7,846 nt of DNA. Origin: CAYNDL01 sp964396115 (lineage in GTDB: Bacteria; Patescibacteriota; Andersenbacteria; UBA10190; CAIZMI01). Below, piece by piece: positions 1-5,326 of the stretch. The notes below the pieces were generated by a model that was given only the letters and a program-made list of their open reading frames with translations, made no database searches and was not told where the DNA came from. The stretch is from the NCBI GenBank assembly GCA_964396115.1, contig CAYNDL010000042.1:1-7846 (forward strand), written 5' to 3'. The position numbers and the translations under genes were made by a program. Numbering within the stretch: position 1 is the stretch's first letter; each line of letters starts with the position of its first letter.

Positions 1-548
1 CCAGTGAAAGCAATTACGACGTTATTGTTGGAACCCAGAAAATTTTTTCCAACTTAACGGAAGTAAAATTTGATCTAGCCGTTGTCGTCGATTGTGACAA
101 GATGATTTCTGAAGACAATTTCGACTCCCTGCAAAACATGATGGTCAAATTAGCCAGGATTGCAAAAGCAGCAAACCTTGTTCTTCTCGAGACAACGAAT
201 GTTAAGAAACGAATCGTCAAATTGTTAGTTGAAGGTGAAGTAATGGATTTGGTTAATGAAGATCTGGCCGCACGGAAGGCATTGCGTTTACCTCCATATG
301 CTTCAGTTGATACGTTATCAAAAGTCTTTGATTCGGAACAAAACGCCAAAAAGCAAATAAGGGAGATCGTGAGGAAATTAACAAATAATGGCCTTTCGGA
401 TGTCGGATGGAAAGTATTCCCTTCCCGTCGAGGTTTTGTTGGCGAAATCTTTATTCATGGTGAAAATAATAAGATTAGTTCTATCACACCTGTCGTAGGT
501 AAAAATTGGACAGATGACGTTTACGTGCCGTTAATGGTGCTCCTCTGA
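1..548 (+). CDS. priA: Primosomal protein N' (PriA-like helicase), C-terminal part, 5' truncated by window edge
   Basis: The reading frame is open from base 3 and gives 181 residues to a TGA at 546-548. It matches the last helicase domain and C-terminal domain of PriA, the superfamily 2 helicase that restarts stalled replication forks. The start of the visible part reads DVIVGTQKI, the PriA motif V region (GTQM in typical members). VVVDCDKM follows, where the family has a V-x-D-A-D block, and then DLAARKALRLPPYASV, the family's E-x-R-x-A-x-x-x-P-P-F block. Motif VI, normally QVAGRAGR with the arginine finger, is replaced by a KLARIAKA-like stretch, so ATP hydrolysis by this copy is doubtful. 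Synteny with def and fmt downstream supports the call. The 3' end overlaps a converging glycosyltransferase gene by 18 bases. A diverged PriA is the best explanation; the zinc-binding part and Walker motifs lie outside the window. Confidence 0.72.
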   Translation, partial: SESNYDVIVGTQKIFSNLTEVKFDLAVVVDCDKMISEDNFDSLQNMMVKLARIAKAANLVLLETTNVKKRIVKLLVEGEVMDLVNEDLAARKALRLPPYASVDTLSKVFDSEQNAKKQIREIVRKLTNNGLSDVGWKVFPSRRGFVGEIFIHGENNKISSITPVVGKNWTDDVYVPLMVLL

Positions 549-1649
549 TATTTGTTTAAAAATGTTTTCCATTTTTGCGATTTGTGTTTTCCATGAAAAG
601 TTCTCACTTATCCATTGATGGCCCTTTTGTCCCATTTCAGAGAGGGGCATGTTCGATATTTTTTTGATTGATTCTGCAATCGATGACGGAGATAAGTCAG
701 TAATAATTCCGCAGCCGATTTTTTCGATGTCAGCCCATGGTGTAAAACGTGTAGTAATGACAGGCACGTAATGCGCAAGGGCTTCAGCAATAACGTTTCC
801 AAAATTTTCTCTTCTCGACGGCAAAATCAGGAACGATGATTCTTTAAACACATCAATTTTCCGTTGACTACTGACATGACCAATAAAGCGTACCCTATCT
901 GTTATACAGAGTTTCTCGCAGAGCGCCTCTATACTCTTTACGTAATCCTTGTCCCCAGTTCCTGCTATTGTCAGTACATATCCTTCGCCATCAAGCAATT
1001 TAATCGCTTCGAGCAATGATTCTATATTCTTTTTTGGATCGATTCTTCCTAGGTATAATATTTTTTTTAAAGGACGTTTTATCGAGTAATTTGTTGGAAT
1101 TCGTGTGCCGTTTGGAACGGTAAAATATTTACGGTGCCGAATCATCCCTTTGCTGTCATTAGCCTCTAGTTCGGAAGTGAAATGCATGTATAAGTTTTCG
1201 TTTTTTACTGCGTTGCATAAATAGTTCCAAAGCAATTTAAGTCCGTACCGCCTCATTTTTGAAAATCTTTGGAGAGAACCTCTCGGTGCCCATAAAACCG
1301 GTTTATTGTATTTTTTGGCAAAATATAAAGTCGGTATCGTTGTGGAAGAATAGACAGCAACTAAGTAGACGACGTCAGCGGATTTAATTAGTCCCGGAAG
1401 AATTCTGAATAATTCAAGAGAAAACGTTTCCCCTAAATCTTTTTTACAGTATTTAACTTTCATTCCACCTAGGTCGTATATCCTATTTGTTTCTACGGCT
1501 AATTTTTTAGGCCCGTTTGCATTTGTTGTGAGAATATCCACCGAAAAACCAGCTTCAACTAGACCGCGACCCAACTCATAATTTGAAGTCGTGGGTCCTC
1601 CGTAGTAGAAAGCTGGGTAGAATGTGGGGTTAACAAATAATATCTTCAT
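531..1649 (-). CDS. Glycosyltransferase family 4 (GT-B fold)
   Basis: This 372-residue protein is a full-length GT4-type glycosyltransferase, a cytoplasmic enzyme that moves a sugar from a nucleotide-sugar donor to a surface glycan or lipid carrier. The N-terminal Rossmann domain starts MKILFVNPTFYPAFYYGGPT, with the glycine-rich loop near residues 17-18. An H-F-T-S-E segment (156-160) and V-P-N-G (178-181) mark the domain boundary. LYLGRIDPKKN (198-208) carries the Arg and Lys that usually hold the donor phosphates. The E-x7-E motif is E281-E289 in RRENFGNVIAE. The start ATG at 1647-1649 has a GAGG four bases upstream. It is transcribed against priA and def, which normally sit together, and it is AT-rich, so it was probably inserted there. 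Donor and acceptor cannot be told from the sequence. Confidence 0.9.
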   Translation of the reverse strand: MKILFVNPTFYPAFYYGGPTTSNYELGRGLVEAGFSVDILTTNANGPKKLAVETNRIYDLGGMKVKYCKKDLGETFSLELFRILPGLIKSADVVYLVAVYSSTTIPTLYFAKKYNKPVLWAPRGSLQRFSKMRRYGLKLLWNYLCNAVKNENLYMHFTSELEANDSKGMIRHRKYFTVPNGTRIPTNYSIKRPLKKILYLGRIDPKKNIESLLEAIKLLDGEGYVLTIAGTGDKDYVKSIEALCEKLCITDRVRFIGHVSSQRKIDVFKESSFLILPSRRENFGNVIAEALAHYVPVITTRFTPWADIEKIGCGIITDLSPSSIAESIKKISNMPLSEMGQKGHQWISENFSWKTQIAKMENIFKQISEEHH

Positions 1650-1672
1650 TTATCCTCGTGTTCGAACAATAT

Positions 1673-1701
1673 TCCATAATAAACTGATTTGTGTATATAA
1701 T
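1673..1701 (+). promoter_or_regulatory. Promoter of def with perfect -10 box
   Basis: A perfect TATAAT lies at 1696-1701. A weak -35 (TCCATA, 1673-1678) sits 17 bases upstream, so the -10 box does most of the work. Only eight bases separate the -10 box from the def ATG at 1710. Transcription would therefore begin at or within a few bases of the start codon, and no Shine-Dalgarno sequence fits. The mRNA is predicted to be leaderless. Confidence 0.6.
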
Positions 1702-1709
1702 GCTATCTA

Positions 1710-2159
1710 ATGGCCATTAAACCAATTATACACTTTCCTGATCCCATCCTTTTAAATCCCAGCCAAGAGGTGGTTGATCCGTCTACTCCTGAAATTGCTA
1801 ATTTGATTACCGACTTAAAAGACACTCTAATGAAAGCGGAAGGGTTGGGCCTGGCGGCACCGCAGATAGCCGTGCCCCTGAAAGTCGTAGCGATCAATTA
1901 CAGAAAAGATATATTTGCTCTGATAAATCCCAAAATAACCTGGGTTTCCGATGGCGTGTCGCCCCTGGAAGAAGGATGCCTTTCCCTACCAGATGTCTTT
2001 GTAACAGTTAACCGTCCCAAGAAAGTTGCCGTCTCTGCGCTAAATGAACAAGGTGAACCTATAGAAATACGGGCGAATGACTTGCTGGCAAAAATACTAC
2101 AACATGAGATAGACCATATTAATGGTGTATTGATAACAAACTACCAACAACGACTATAA
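1710..2159 (+). CDS. def: Peptide deformylase
   Basis: This 149-residue protein is peptide deformylase, the metal-dependent hydrolase that removes the formyl group from the N-terminal methionine of new proteins at the ribosome exit. All three signature motifs are intact. GLGLAAPQ at residues 45-52 forms one wall of the pocket. EEGCLSLPD contains the metal ligand Cys90. QHEIDHINGVL supplies His132 and His136 as metal ligands and Glu133 as the general base. The protein is somewhat shorter than E. coli Def (169 residues) and lacks its C-terminal tail. Together with fmt downstream it forms the formylation-deformylation pair of translation initiation. The ATG at 1710 is chosen because the homologous N-terminus begins there and the promoter's -10 box is directly upstream. 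It stops at TAA 2157-2159, just before a hairpin. Confidence 0.95.
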   Translation: MAIKPIIHFPDPILLNPSQEVVDPSTPEIANLITDLKDTLMKAEGLGLAAPQIAVPLKVVAINYRKDIFALINPKITWVSDGVSPLEEGCLSLPDVFVTVNRPKKVAVSALNEQGEPIEIRANDLLAKILQHEIDHINGVLITNYQQRL

Positions 2160-2167
2160 AATCTACC

Positions 2168-2196
2168 TTGACAATATGCCACAATGGGCATATTTT
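2168..2196 (+). promoter_or_regulatory. Promoter of the two-gene small-ORF cassette
   Basis: A consensus TTGACA (2168-2173), a 17-base spacer and TATTTT (2191-2196) give a good sigma-70-type promoter. Expected transcription start is near 2203, leaving a leader of about 55 bases. The leader ends in a small hairpin (CCTTA 2235-2239 with TAAGG 2244-2248) that covers part of the AAGGAGG ribosome binding site at 2245-2251. The dyad at 2173-2194 spans the spacer and touches both promoter boxes. Confidence 0.55.
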
Positions 2197-2199
2197 ATT
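2173..2199 (+). terminator. Hairpin after def: terminator and/or operator dyad
   Basis: A perfect 8-bp stem is formed by AATATGCC (2173-2180) and GGCATATT (2187-2194) around a six-base loop, followed by a short T-rich run. It starts 13 bases after the def stop codon and could end def transcription. The same bases also fill the spacer of a TTGACA promoter for the next two genes, so an operator role is equally plausible. Confidence 0.55.
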
Positions 2200-2257
2200 A
2201 TGTTTTGTTGTTTGATCCTCGCATGCGTTCAGGGCCTTAACGATAAGGAGGTTGGCC

Positions 2258-2455
2258 ATGGTCGCAGTAGCAATAAACGACGATGAATGTTTGCATAAGC
2301 GCATGGAGGTGCTGCAGTTCTTCATTGATAACGGCGATCTTGAAATGGTGCTGGTTCTTGAAGGTGAACCGCGTGGAACGAGGTATATTGAAGACCTCTG
2401 GTTTACTATCAAAAATACCAGTACCAGTGCAAAGGAGTTGCTGGATGTCGAGTGA
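2258..2455 (+). CDS. Small acidic protein of unknown function
   Basis: This gene encodes 65 residues starting MVAVAINDDECLHKRMEV. The ATG at 2258 is preceded by a full-consensus AAGGAGG at 2245-2251 with a six-base gap, one of the best ribosome binding sites in the window; that rules out a TTG two codons upstream. The protein is acidic and probably folds as one helix (around residues 12-27) followed by a short strand-rich part (LEMVLVLEGEPRG). There is no signal peptide or membrane segment. I recognise no family. It is the first gene of a two-gene unit with its own promoter and terminator; the second gene encodes a small membrane protein. Its GC content is higher than that of def and fmt. A small regulator, an antitoxin-like partner or a mobile-element remnant are all possible, and none is shown. 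Confidence 0.6.
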   Translation: MVAVAINDDECLHKRMEVLQFFIDNGDLEMVLVLEGEPRGTRYIEDLWFTIKNTSTSAKELLDVE

Positions 2456-2488
2456 TTTTTCGTTGTCTTATTATGGGAGGACATTAGG

Positions 2489-2689
2489 ATGTTCGGCGAT
2501 GTTCTGCGGTACATAATCTCTCTGCTGGTGGCTGTGGGATTGGTGTTCCATGGAGCATATTTCACCTGCCTTGTACTCAAACGGGCCTTGCCCGTCGCGG
2601 AGTACCTGGTCGTGGTCTTTTCGGTCCCGTGCGTCTATTTGCTTCACCAGGGACTGTTAAGGATTCAACGAAGAGCAAGGCAGAACTAA
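2489..2689 (+). CDS. Small two-pass membrane protein of unknown function
   Basis: This gene encodes 66 residues beginning MFGDVLRYIISLLVAVGLVF. A GGGAGG (2475-2480) lies eight bases before the ATG, which supports this start. There are two hydrophobic segments, about residues 8-29 and 38-56, joined by a short KRALP turn, then a basic tail ending RIQRRARQN. The positive-inside rule suggests that the loop and tail are cytoplasmic. The last part of the gene is distinctly GC-rich (about 60 percent in 2581-2640 by hand count) compared with about 40 percent in fmt. The stop at 2687-2689 is followed after 12 bases by a strong terminator. No family is recognised. Pairing with the acidic 65-residue protein just upstream suggests a joint function, but there is no direct evidence for one. 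Confidence 0.6.
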   Translation: MFGDVLRYIISLLVAVGLVFHGAYFTCLVLKRALPVAEYLVVVFSVPCVYLLHQGLLRIQRRARQN

Positions 2690-2701
2690 TCGCCGACTGT
2701 C

Positions 2702-2736
2702 GCCCAGGATGGATGACCCCCATTCTGGGCTTTTTT
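2702..2736 (+). terminator. Strong intrinsic terminator of the small-gene cassette
   Basis: An 11-bp stem is formed by GCCCAGGATGG (2702-2712) and CCATTCTGGGC (2720-2730), with one G-T wobble and a seven-base loop. Six Ts follow directly (2731-2736). The T run lies only on the plus-strand side, so it terminates plus-strand transcription. Confidence 0.9.
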
Positions 2737-2883
2737 ATTACCGTTTTTTGACACTGCTCATCATCATAAAGGGTCGTGCGGTGTCTTTAGGAGCCCGTAT
2801 ATTATCTTGATTCCTGTTCGGGAAATTTATGGTATTAATTTGTAGCAGAAAAATGACAGGGCGTTACGAATTCCCTTGAATTA
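2737..2883. other. Intergenic stretch, no gene seen
   Basis: No frame longer than a few codons has a ribosome binding site here. A TTGACA at 2748-2753 has no matching -10 box. Weak dyads (GACAC 2750-2754 with GTGTC 2781-2785; CCCG 2794-2797 with CGGG 2819-2822) are not convincing. I see nothing that can be named. Confidence 0.5.
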
Positions 2884-2912
2884 TTGGGCGCAAGTAGTAA
2901 AAGGATTATACG
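2884..2912 (+). promoter_or_regulatory. Candidate promoter of the structured RNA / fmt leader
   Basis: TTGGGC (2884-2889), a 17-base spacer and TATACG (2907-2912) match the sigma-70 pattern moderately. The predicted start near 2919 lies about a dozen bases before the first base of the long RNA fold at 2931. It is the best plus-strand promoter between the cassette terminator and fmt. Confidence 0.4.
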
Positions 2913-2930
2913 CAATTGATCTTTCTAAAA

Positions 2931-3089
2931 CGCATGGGGAGAAACTAGTAACCAATCTTCGGAAAAAACGGAGAGCACGTGAGAATTTCAGATGCCTCGA
3001 GACGTAGGCGAAAGACCCTCGTTTCTGACGCATTTCGTGTGCCGTCCAACTGGACAATTGGTCGTAACTCAGGTTTCTTCTCCCCTGCG
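2931..3089 (+). ncRNA. Candidate structured RNA (6S-like rod or fmt leader), family unknown
   Basis: The two ends of this 159-base stretch pair. CGCA (2931-2934) pairs with TGCG (3086-3089), and after a one-base bulge GGGGAGAA (2936-2943) pairs with TTCTCCCC (3078-3085). Moving inward, ACCAAT (2951-2956) pairs with ATTGGT (3057-3062). ACG (2968-2970) pairs with CGT (3043-3045), then after a bulge GCACGTGAGA (2975-2984) pairs with TTTCGTGTGC (3033-3042), including wobbles. TCAGA (2988-2992) pairs with TCTGA (3024-3028), and the apex holds a GCCT/AGGC hairpin (2994-2997 with 3006-3009). An alternative small hairpin lies on the 3' side of the central bubble (3044-3055). The rod with a central bubble resembles 6S RNA in outline, but I recognise no conserved sequence. 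CCCCT (3082-3086) can instead pair with AGGGG (3093-3097), giving a switch-like alternative. A terminator and fmt follow. Confidence 0.5.
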
Positions 3090-3109
3090 CTTAGGGGGAT
3101 CAATAGAGG

Positions 3110-3138
3110 AGCAGCCTTCAATGGCTGCTTTTCTTTTT
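3110..3138 (+). terminator. Intrinsic terminator between structured RNA and fmt
   Basis: A perfect 7-bp stem AGCAGCC (3110-3116) / GGCTGCT (3123-3129) with a six-base loop is followed by TTTCTTTTT (3130-3138). It either ends the structured RNA as a free transcript or acts as an attenuator for fmt, whose ATG is 28 bases past the T run. Confidence 0.8.
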
Positions 3139-3152
3139 GATTAAAAGGAAGC

Positions 3153-3170
3153 ATGCTGTTTGTGATATGA
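3153..3170 (+). CDS. Possible five-codon leader cistron overlapping the fmt start
   Basis: ATG at 3153 opens a frame encoding MLFVI and then TGA at 3168-3170. That TGA overlaps the fmt ATG (3167-3169) as ATGA. AAGGAAG at 3144-3150 is close to this mini start but about 16 bases from the fmt ATG. Coupled translation of fmt through this minicistron is possible; it may also be chance. Confidence 0.25.
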   Translation: MLFVI

Positions 3171-4111
3171 GGAACGCAAAAGTTGTCTTTATGGGATCAT
3201 CAGACTTCTCCCTTACGGCCTTAGATAGGCTCTACACCGCAGGATTCGAGATATTGGCAATTATTACTATGCCGGACAAGCCTGTTGGTCGAAAAAGACA
3301 GATCGAAATGCCCATCGTAAAAAAATGGGCTCAGCCGAAAGGAATAGAAGTCTACCAGCCCCGTTCTTTAAAGAATCCTGCCGATTCATCGTTTATTGCA
3401 AAACTTGGTGCAGATGTCGGCGTTGTAGTTGCATACGGTAAAATATTACCGCCACATGTTTTAACAGCTACACGAGTTGGGTTTATAAATCTGCACGCCT
3501 CGTTGCTTCCGAAGTATCGCGGAGCCTCACCTATCCAATCAGCAATTTTGGCTGGAGAAAATAGATCTGGCGTATCAATCATGAAACTAGACGAAGGCAT
3601 GGATACTGGACCAGTGTATGAACAAAAAGAAGTTCAAATCGAAGATGATGATACTGCGGGGACCTTAGGAAAAAAACTAGCGGTGGTTGGCTCAGACTTG
3701 CTTGTGAACTTAATCCCCAAAATCATTGCCGGGAAAGAGCCTGTTCCCCAAAGTCAATCAGGTACTTCGATATGTAAAATAATAAGTAAAGAGGATGGAA
3801 TGATCGACTGGAATAACGAAGCAGCTTACATAGAACGGATGGTGCGGGCTTACAACCCCTGGCCTTCTGCCTGGTCTAAAACAGAACAATATTTATTTAA
3901 AATAAATAAGTCAGCCGTGCTTAAAGAAAAATGTTTTCTTCCAGTTGGTGAAGTTTTTACGACTGGTACATCAACCGTAGCCATAGCTTGTGGCAATAAT
4001 TCGGCGCTTGTTCCACTTGAAGTGCAAAAAGAAGGTGGTAAAATCCTCTCAATAAAAGATTATATCAACGGTCACGTTGATTTTATTGGTTCAAAACTAA
4101 AGTCCAAATAA
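3167..4111 (+). CDS. fmt: Methionyl-tRNA formyltransferase
   Basis: This 314-residue enzyme transfers the formyl group of 10-formyl-tetrahydrofolate to Met-tRNA(fMet), making the initiator for bacterial translation. The N-terminal Rossmann-like domain starts KVVFMGSSDFS (residues 5-15). The catalytic triad of the formyltransferase fold is present: Asn108 and His110 in FINLHASLLPKYRGASPIQ, and Asp146 in LDEGMDTGPVY. These match E. coli Asn106, His108 and Asp144. The C-terminal tRNA-binding domain begins around residue 200, with the usual I-x-W-x-x-x-A and R-A-Y-N-P-W-P-x-A segments. The ATG at 3167 puts the first strand where the family expects it; a TTG ten codons upstream lies in the terminator T run. 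Close Shine-Dalgarno spacing is lacking. The 3' end overlaps the converging membrane-protein gene by 15 bases. Def, its pathway partner, is one cassette upstream. Confidence 0.96.
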   Translation: MRNAKVVFMGSSDFSLTALDRLYTAGFEILAIITMPDKPVGRKRQIEMPIVKKWAQPKGIEVYQPRSLKNPADSSFIAKLGADVGVVVAYGKILPPHVLTATRVGFINLHASLLPKYRGASPIQSAILAGENRSGVSIMKLDEGMDTGPVYEQKEVQIEDDDTAGTLGKKLAVVGSDLLVNLIPKIIAGKEPVPQSQSGTSICKIISKEDGMIDWNNEAAYIERMVRAYNPWPSAWSKTEQYLFKINKSAVLKEKCFLPVGEVFTTGTSTVAIACGNNSALVPLEVQKEGGKILSIKDYINGHVDFIGSKLKSK

Positions 4112-4642
4112 TCCTTTTTGTTTCGTTTGGGGTGCCGGAATGAGTGTTACTGTCCCTAAGGAACCGATGAAAGCATTTTTCATAATAATGTTGACTGAAA
4201 CTAACCCCTCCTCCTTTGGCATAGTCAAACAACAGTAGGACCTTAACCCAGGCTTTATATTAAATCGTTGTCGGTATTTTTTTAGTGCCGCAGTTTCTTC
4301 ACTAGTGGTGCCATCCAAAAACCGCACTTCAATATCAAATGCCTTTGTAATATGCTCCGCCGTTTGTACCCTGAGACCGACTCTTTCTCCTATAAAGTAC
4401 TTCGTTGCTCTTATCAGAGGGGTGTCCCTCGATATCTTACTAGTAGTTCCTGGTCTACCAATCAGAAAGACGTTAAAATAGCCACCAAAAGAGTTAACGG
4501 GGTCTGAGTTGCTTGTATTTGTCTTCTCAGGTTGTTCGTCCGGATAAGCAGGTTGTTTCAATGCCAACACTAGACCTGCCAACACGCCAATAAAAATAAT
4601 AGTAACTACTGGTATGACTATTTTCTTTGGTGGCAATTTCAT
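4097..4642 (-). CDS. Membrane-anchored extracytoplasmic protein of unknown function
   Basis: This gene encodes 181 residues. The first ten are basic (MKLPPKKIVI), then one hydrophobic helix spans about residues 8-28. A linker rich in P, E, N, T and S (30-50) follows, and then a domain of about 120 residues with alternating strand-like segments. That layout fits a single-pass protein with an outside domain. Two adjacent cysteines lie in the domain (S-Y-C-C-L). No family is recognised. The ATG at 4642 is preferred: an in-frame ATG 14 codons upstream (4684) lies in the loop of the dismutase terminator. A TAGAAT (4659-4664 on the minus strand) could be a -10 box giving a leader of about ten bases, and no Shine-Dalgarno sequence is present. 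The 3' end runs 15 bases into the end of fmt on the other strand. Confidence 0.65.
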   Translation of the reverse strand: MKLPPKKIVIPVVTIIFIGVLAGLVLALKQPAYPDEQPEKTNTSNSDPVNSFGGYFNVFLIGRPGTTSKISRDTPLIRATKYFIGERVGLRVQTAEHITKAFDIEVRFLDGTTSEETAALKKYRQRFNIKPGLRSYCCLTMPKEEGLVSVNIIMKNAFIGSLGTVTLIPAPQTKQKGLFGL

Positions 4643-4666
4643 TTTTTGTGTCAAGTTAATTCTACC

Positions 4667-4694
4667 AAAACAAAAGCGGCACATGAAGTGCCGC
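4667..4694 (-). terminator. Intrinsic terminator of the wrbA-sod operon
   Basis: GCGGCAC (4676-4682) and GTGCCGC (4688-4694) form a perfect 7-bp stem with a five-base loop. On the minus strand it is followed by TTTTGTTTT (4675 down to 4667). It lies 22 bases after the dismutase stop. On the plus strand a shorter CCTTTT follows, so weak action in that direction is possible. Confidence 0.85.
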
Positions 4695-4716
4695 CCTTTT
4701 GCCTTCTGTAGTTCGT

Positions 4717-5322
4717 TTAGTTTCCTTCGTACCGAATCTTCACATCATTCCAATTCACTACGTTCCACCAAGATTCAACGTAGTCGGCACGCTTGTTCTT
4801 GTGTTTCAGGTAATAAGCGTGTTCCCAAACATCCAACCCCAATAAAGGCACGAACCCATCCATCGACGGGCTGTCTTGGTTAGGTCGTGAAACGATATGA
4901 AGTTTGTTATCCTTAAATACAAGCCATACCCAGCCACTACCGAAAGTATTCAATGCAGTTTCGGTAAATTTAGTTCGAAAATCTGCGATAGATCCGAAGT
5001 TTTCTCTTAATAATTCATTTACCAGTCCGCTTGGCTCTCCACCACCGTCTGGGGACATGTTGGAAAAGTAGATATTATGATTAACAAATCCTCCTCCGTT
5101 GTTTATTACCGCCTTTTTGATAGGTTCGGGAATTTGGGATACATCTCTGAGAATTGTTTCTATTGCCACACCGTCTAATTCTTCATAAGAAGAAATGGCG
5201 GCGTTAAGCTTATCGAGATATGTTTGGTGATGCTTATCATGGTGAAAATGCATTGTTTCTTCATCTATGTGCGGTTCTAAATCACCGTACCCATAAGGCA
5301 GCATTGGCATTTCGTATTTCAT
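4717..5322 (-). CDS. sodA: Superoxide dismutase, Fe/Mn family, Mn-type signature
   Basis: This 201-residue protein is an iron/manganese superoxide dismutase, converting superoxide to oxygen and hydrogen peroxide in the cytoplasm. The four metal ligands are present: His27 in HFHHDKHHQTY, His82 in NHNIYF, and Asp164 and His168 in LGLDVWEHAYY. The gateway Tyr35 is also kept. A glycine four residues before the second ligand (G78) and Gln149 in PNQDSP match the manganese-type arrangement; iron enzymes have Gln at the first position. Length and the two-domain layout are normal, and there is no signal peptide. The ATG at 5322 comes four bases after the wrbA stop without a Shine-Dalgarno sequence, so it is probably translated by coupling to wrbA. 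A terminator follows at 4667-4694. A cambialistic enzyme is not excluded. Confidence 0.95.
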   Translation of the reverse strand: MKYEMPMLPYGYGDLEPHIDEETMHFHHDKHHQTYLDKLNAAISSYEELDGVAIETILRDVSQIPEPIKKAVINNGGGFVNHNIYFSNMSPDGGGEPSGLVNELLRENFGSIADFRTKFTETALNTFGSGWVWLVFKDNKLHIVSRPNQDSPSMDGFVPLLGLDVWEHAYYLKHKNKRADYVESWWNVVNWNDVKIRYEGN

Positions 5323-5326
5323 TTTT

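Noticed and set aside
2252..2257. TTG start two codons before the 65-residue protein
   Set aside because: It directly abuts the AAGGAGG site, leaving no spacer; the ATG at 2258 has a six-base gap.
2283..2516. Frame overlapping the two small cassette genes, including a possible ATG at 2445
   Set aside because: The overlapping frames have strong Shine-Dalgarno sequences and sensible proteins; this one has neither and looks like an out-of-frame shadow.
2741..2790. TTGACA at 2748 and a GACAC/GTGTC dyad as a promoter or hairpin
   Set aside because: No -10 box at proper spacing, and the dyad has a long loop and no T run that would make it a terminator.
2945..3154. Minus-strand frame of 69 codons across the structured RNA
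   Set aside because: No ribosome binding site, no recognisable protein pattern, and it lies on the strand opposite a well-paired RNA fold; open by chance.
3137..3166. TTG start extending fmt by ten residues
   Set aside because: It overlaps the T run of the terminator, and the family's first strand begins right after the ATG at 3167.
4643..4684. Upstream ATG extending the membrane protein by 14 residues
   Set aside because: That ATG lies in the loop of the dismutase terminator; starting at 4642 puts a basic N-terminus directly before the membrane helix.
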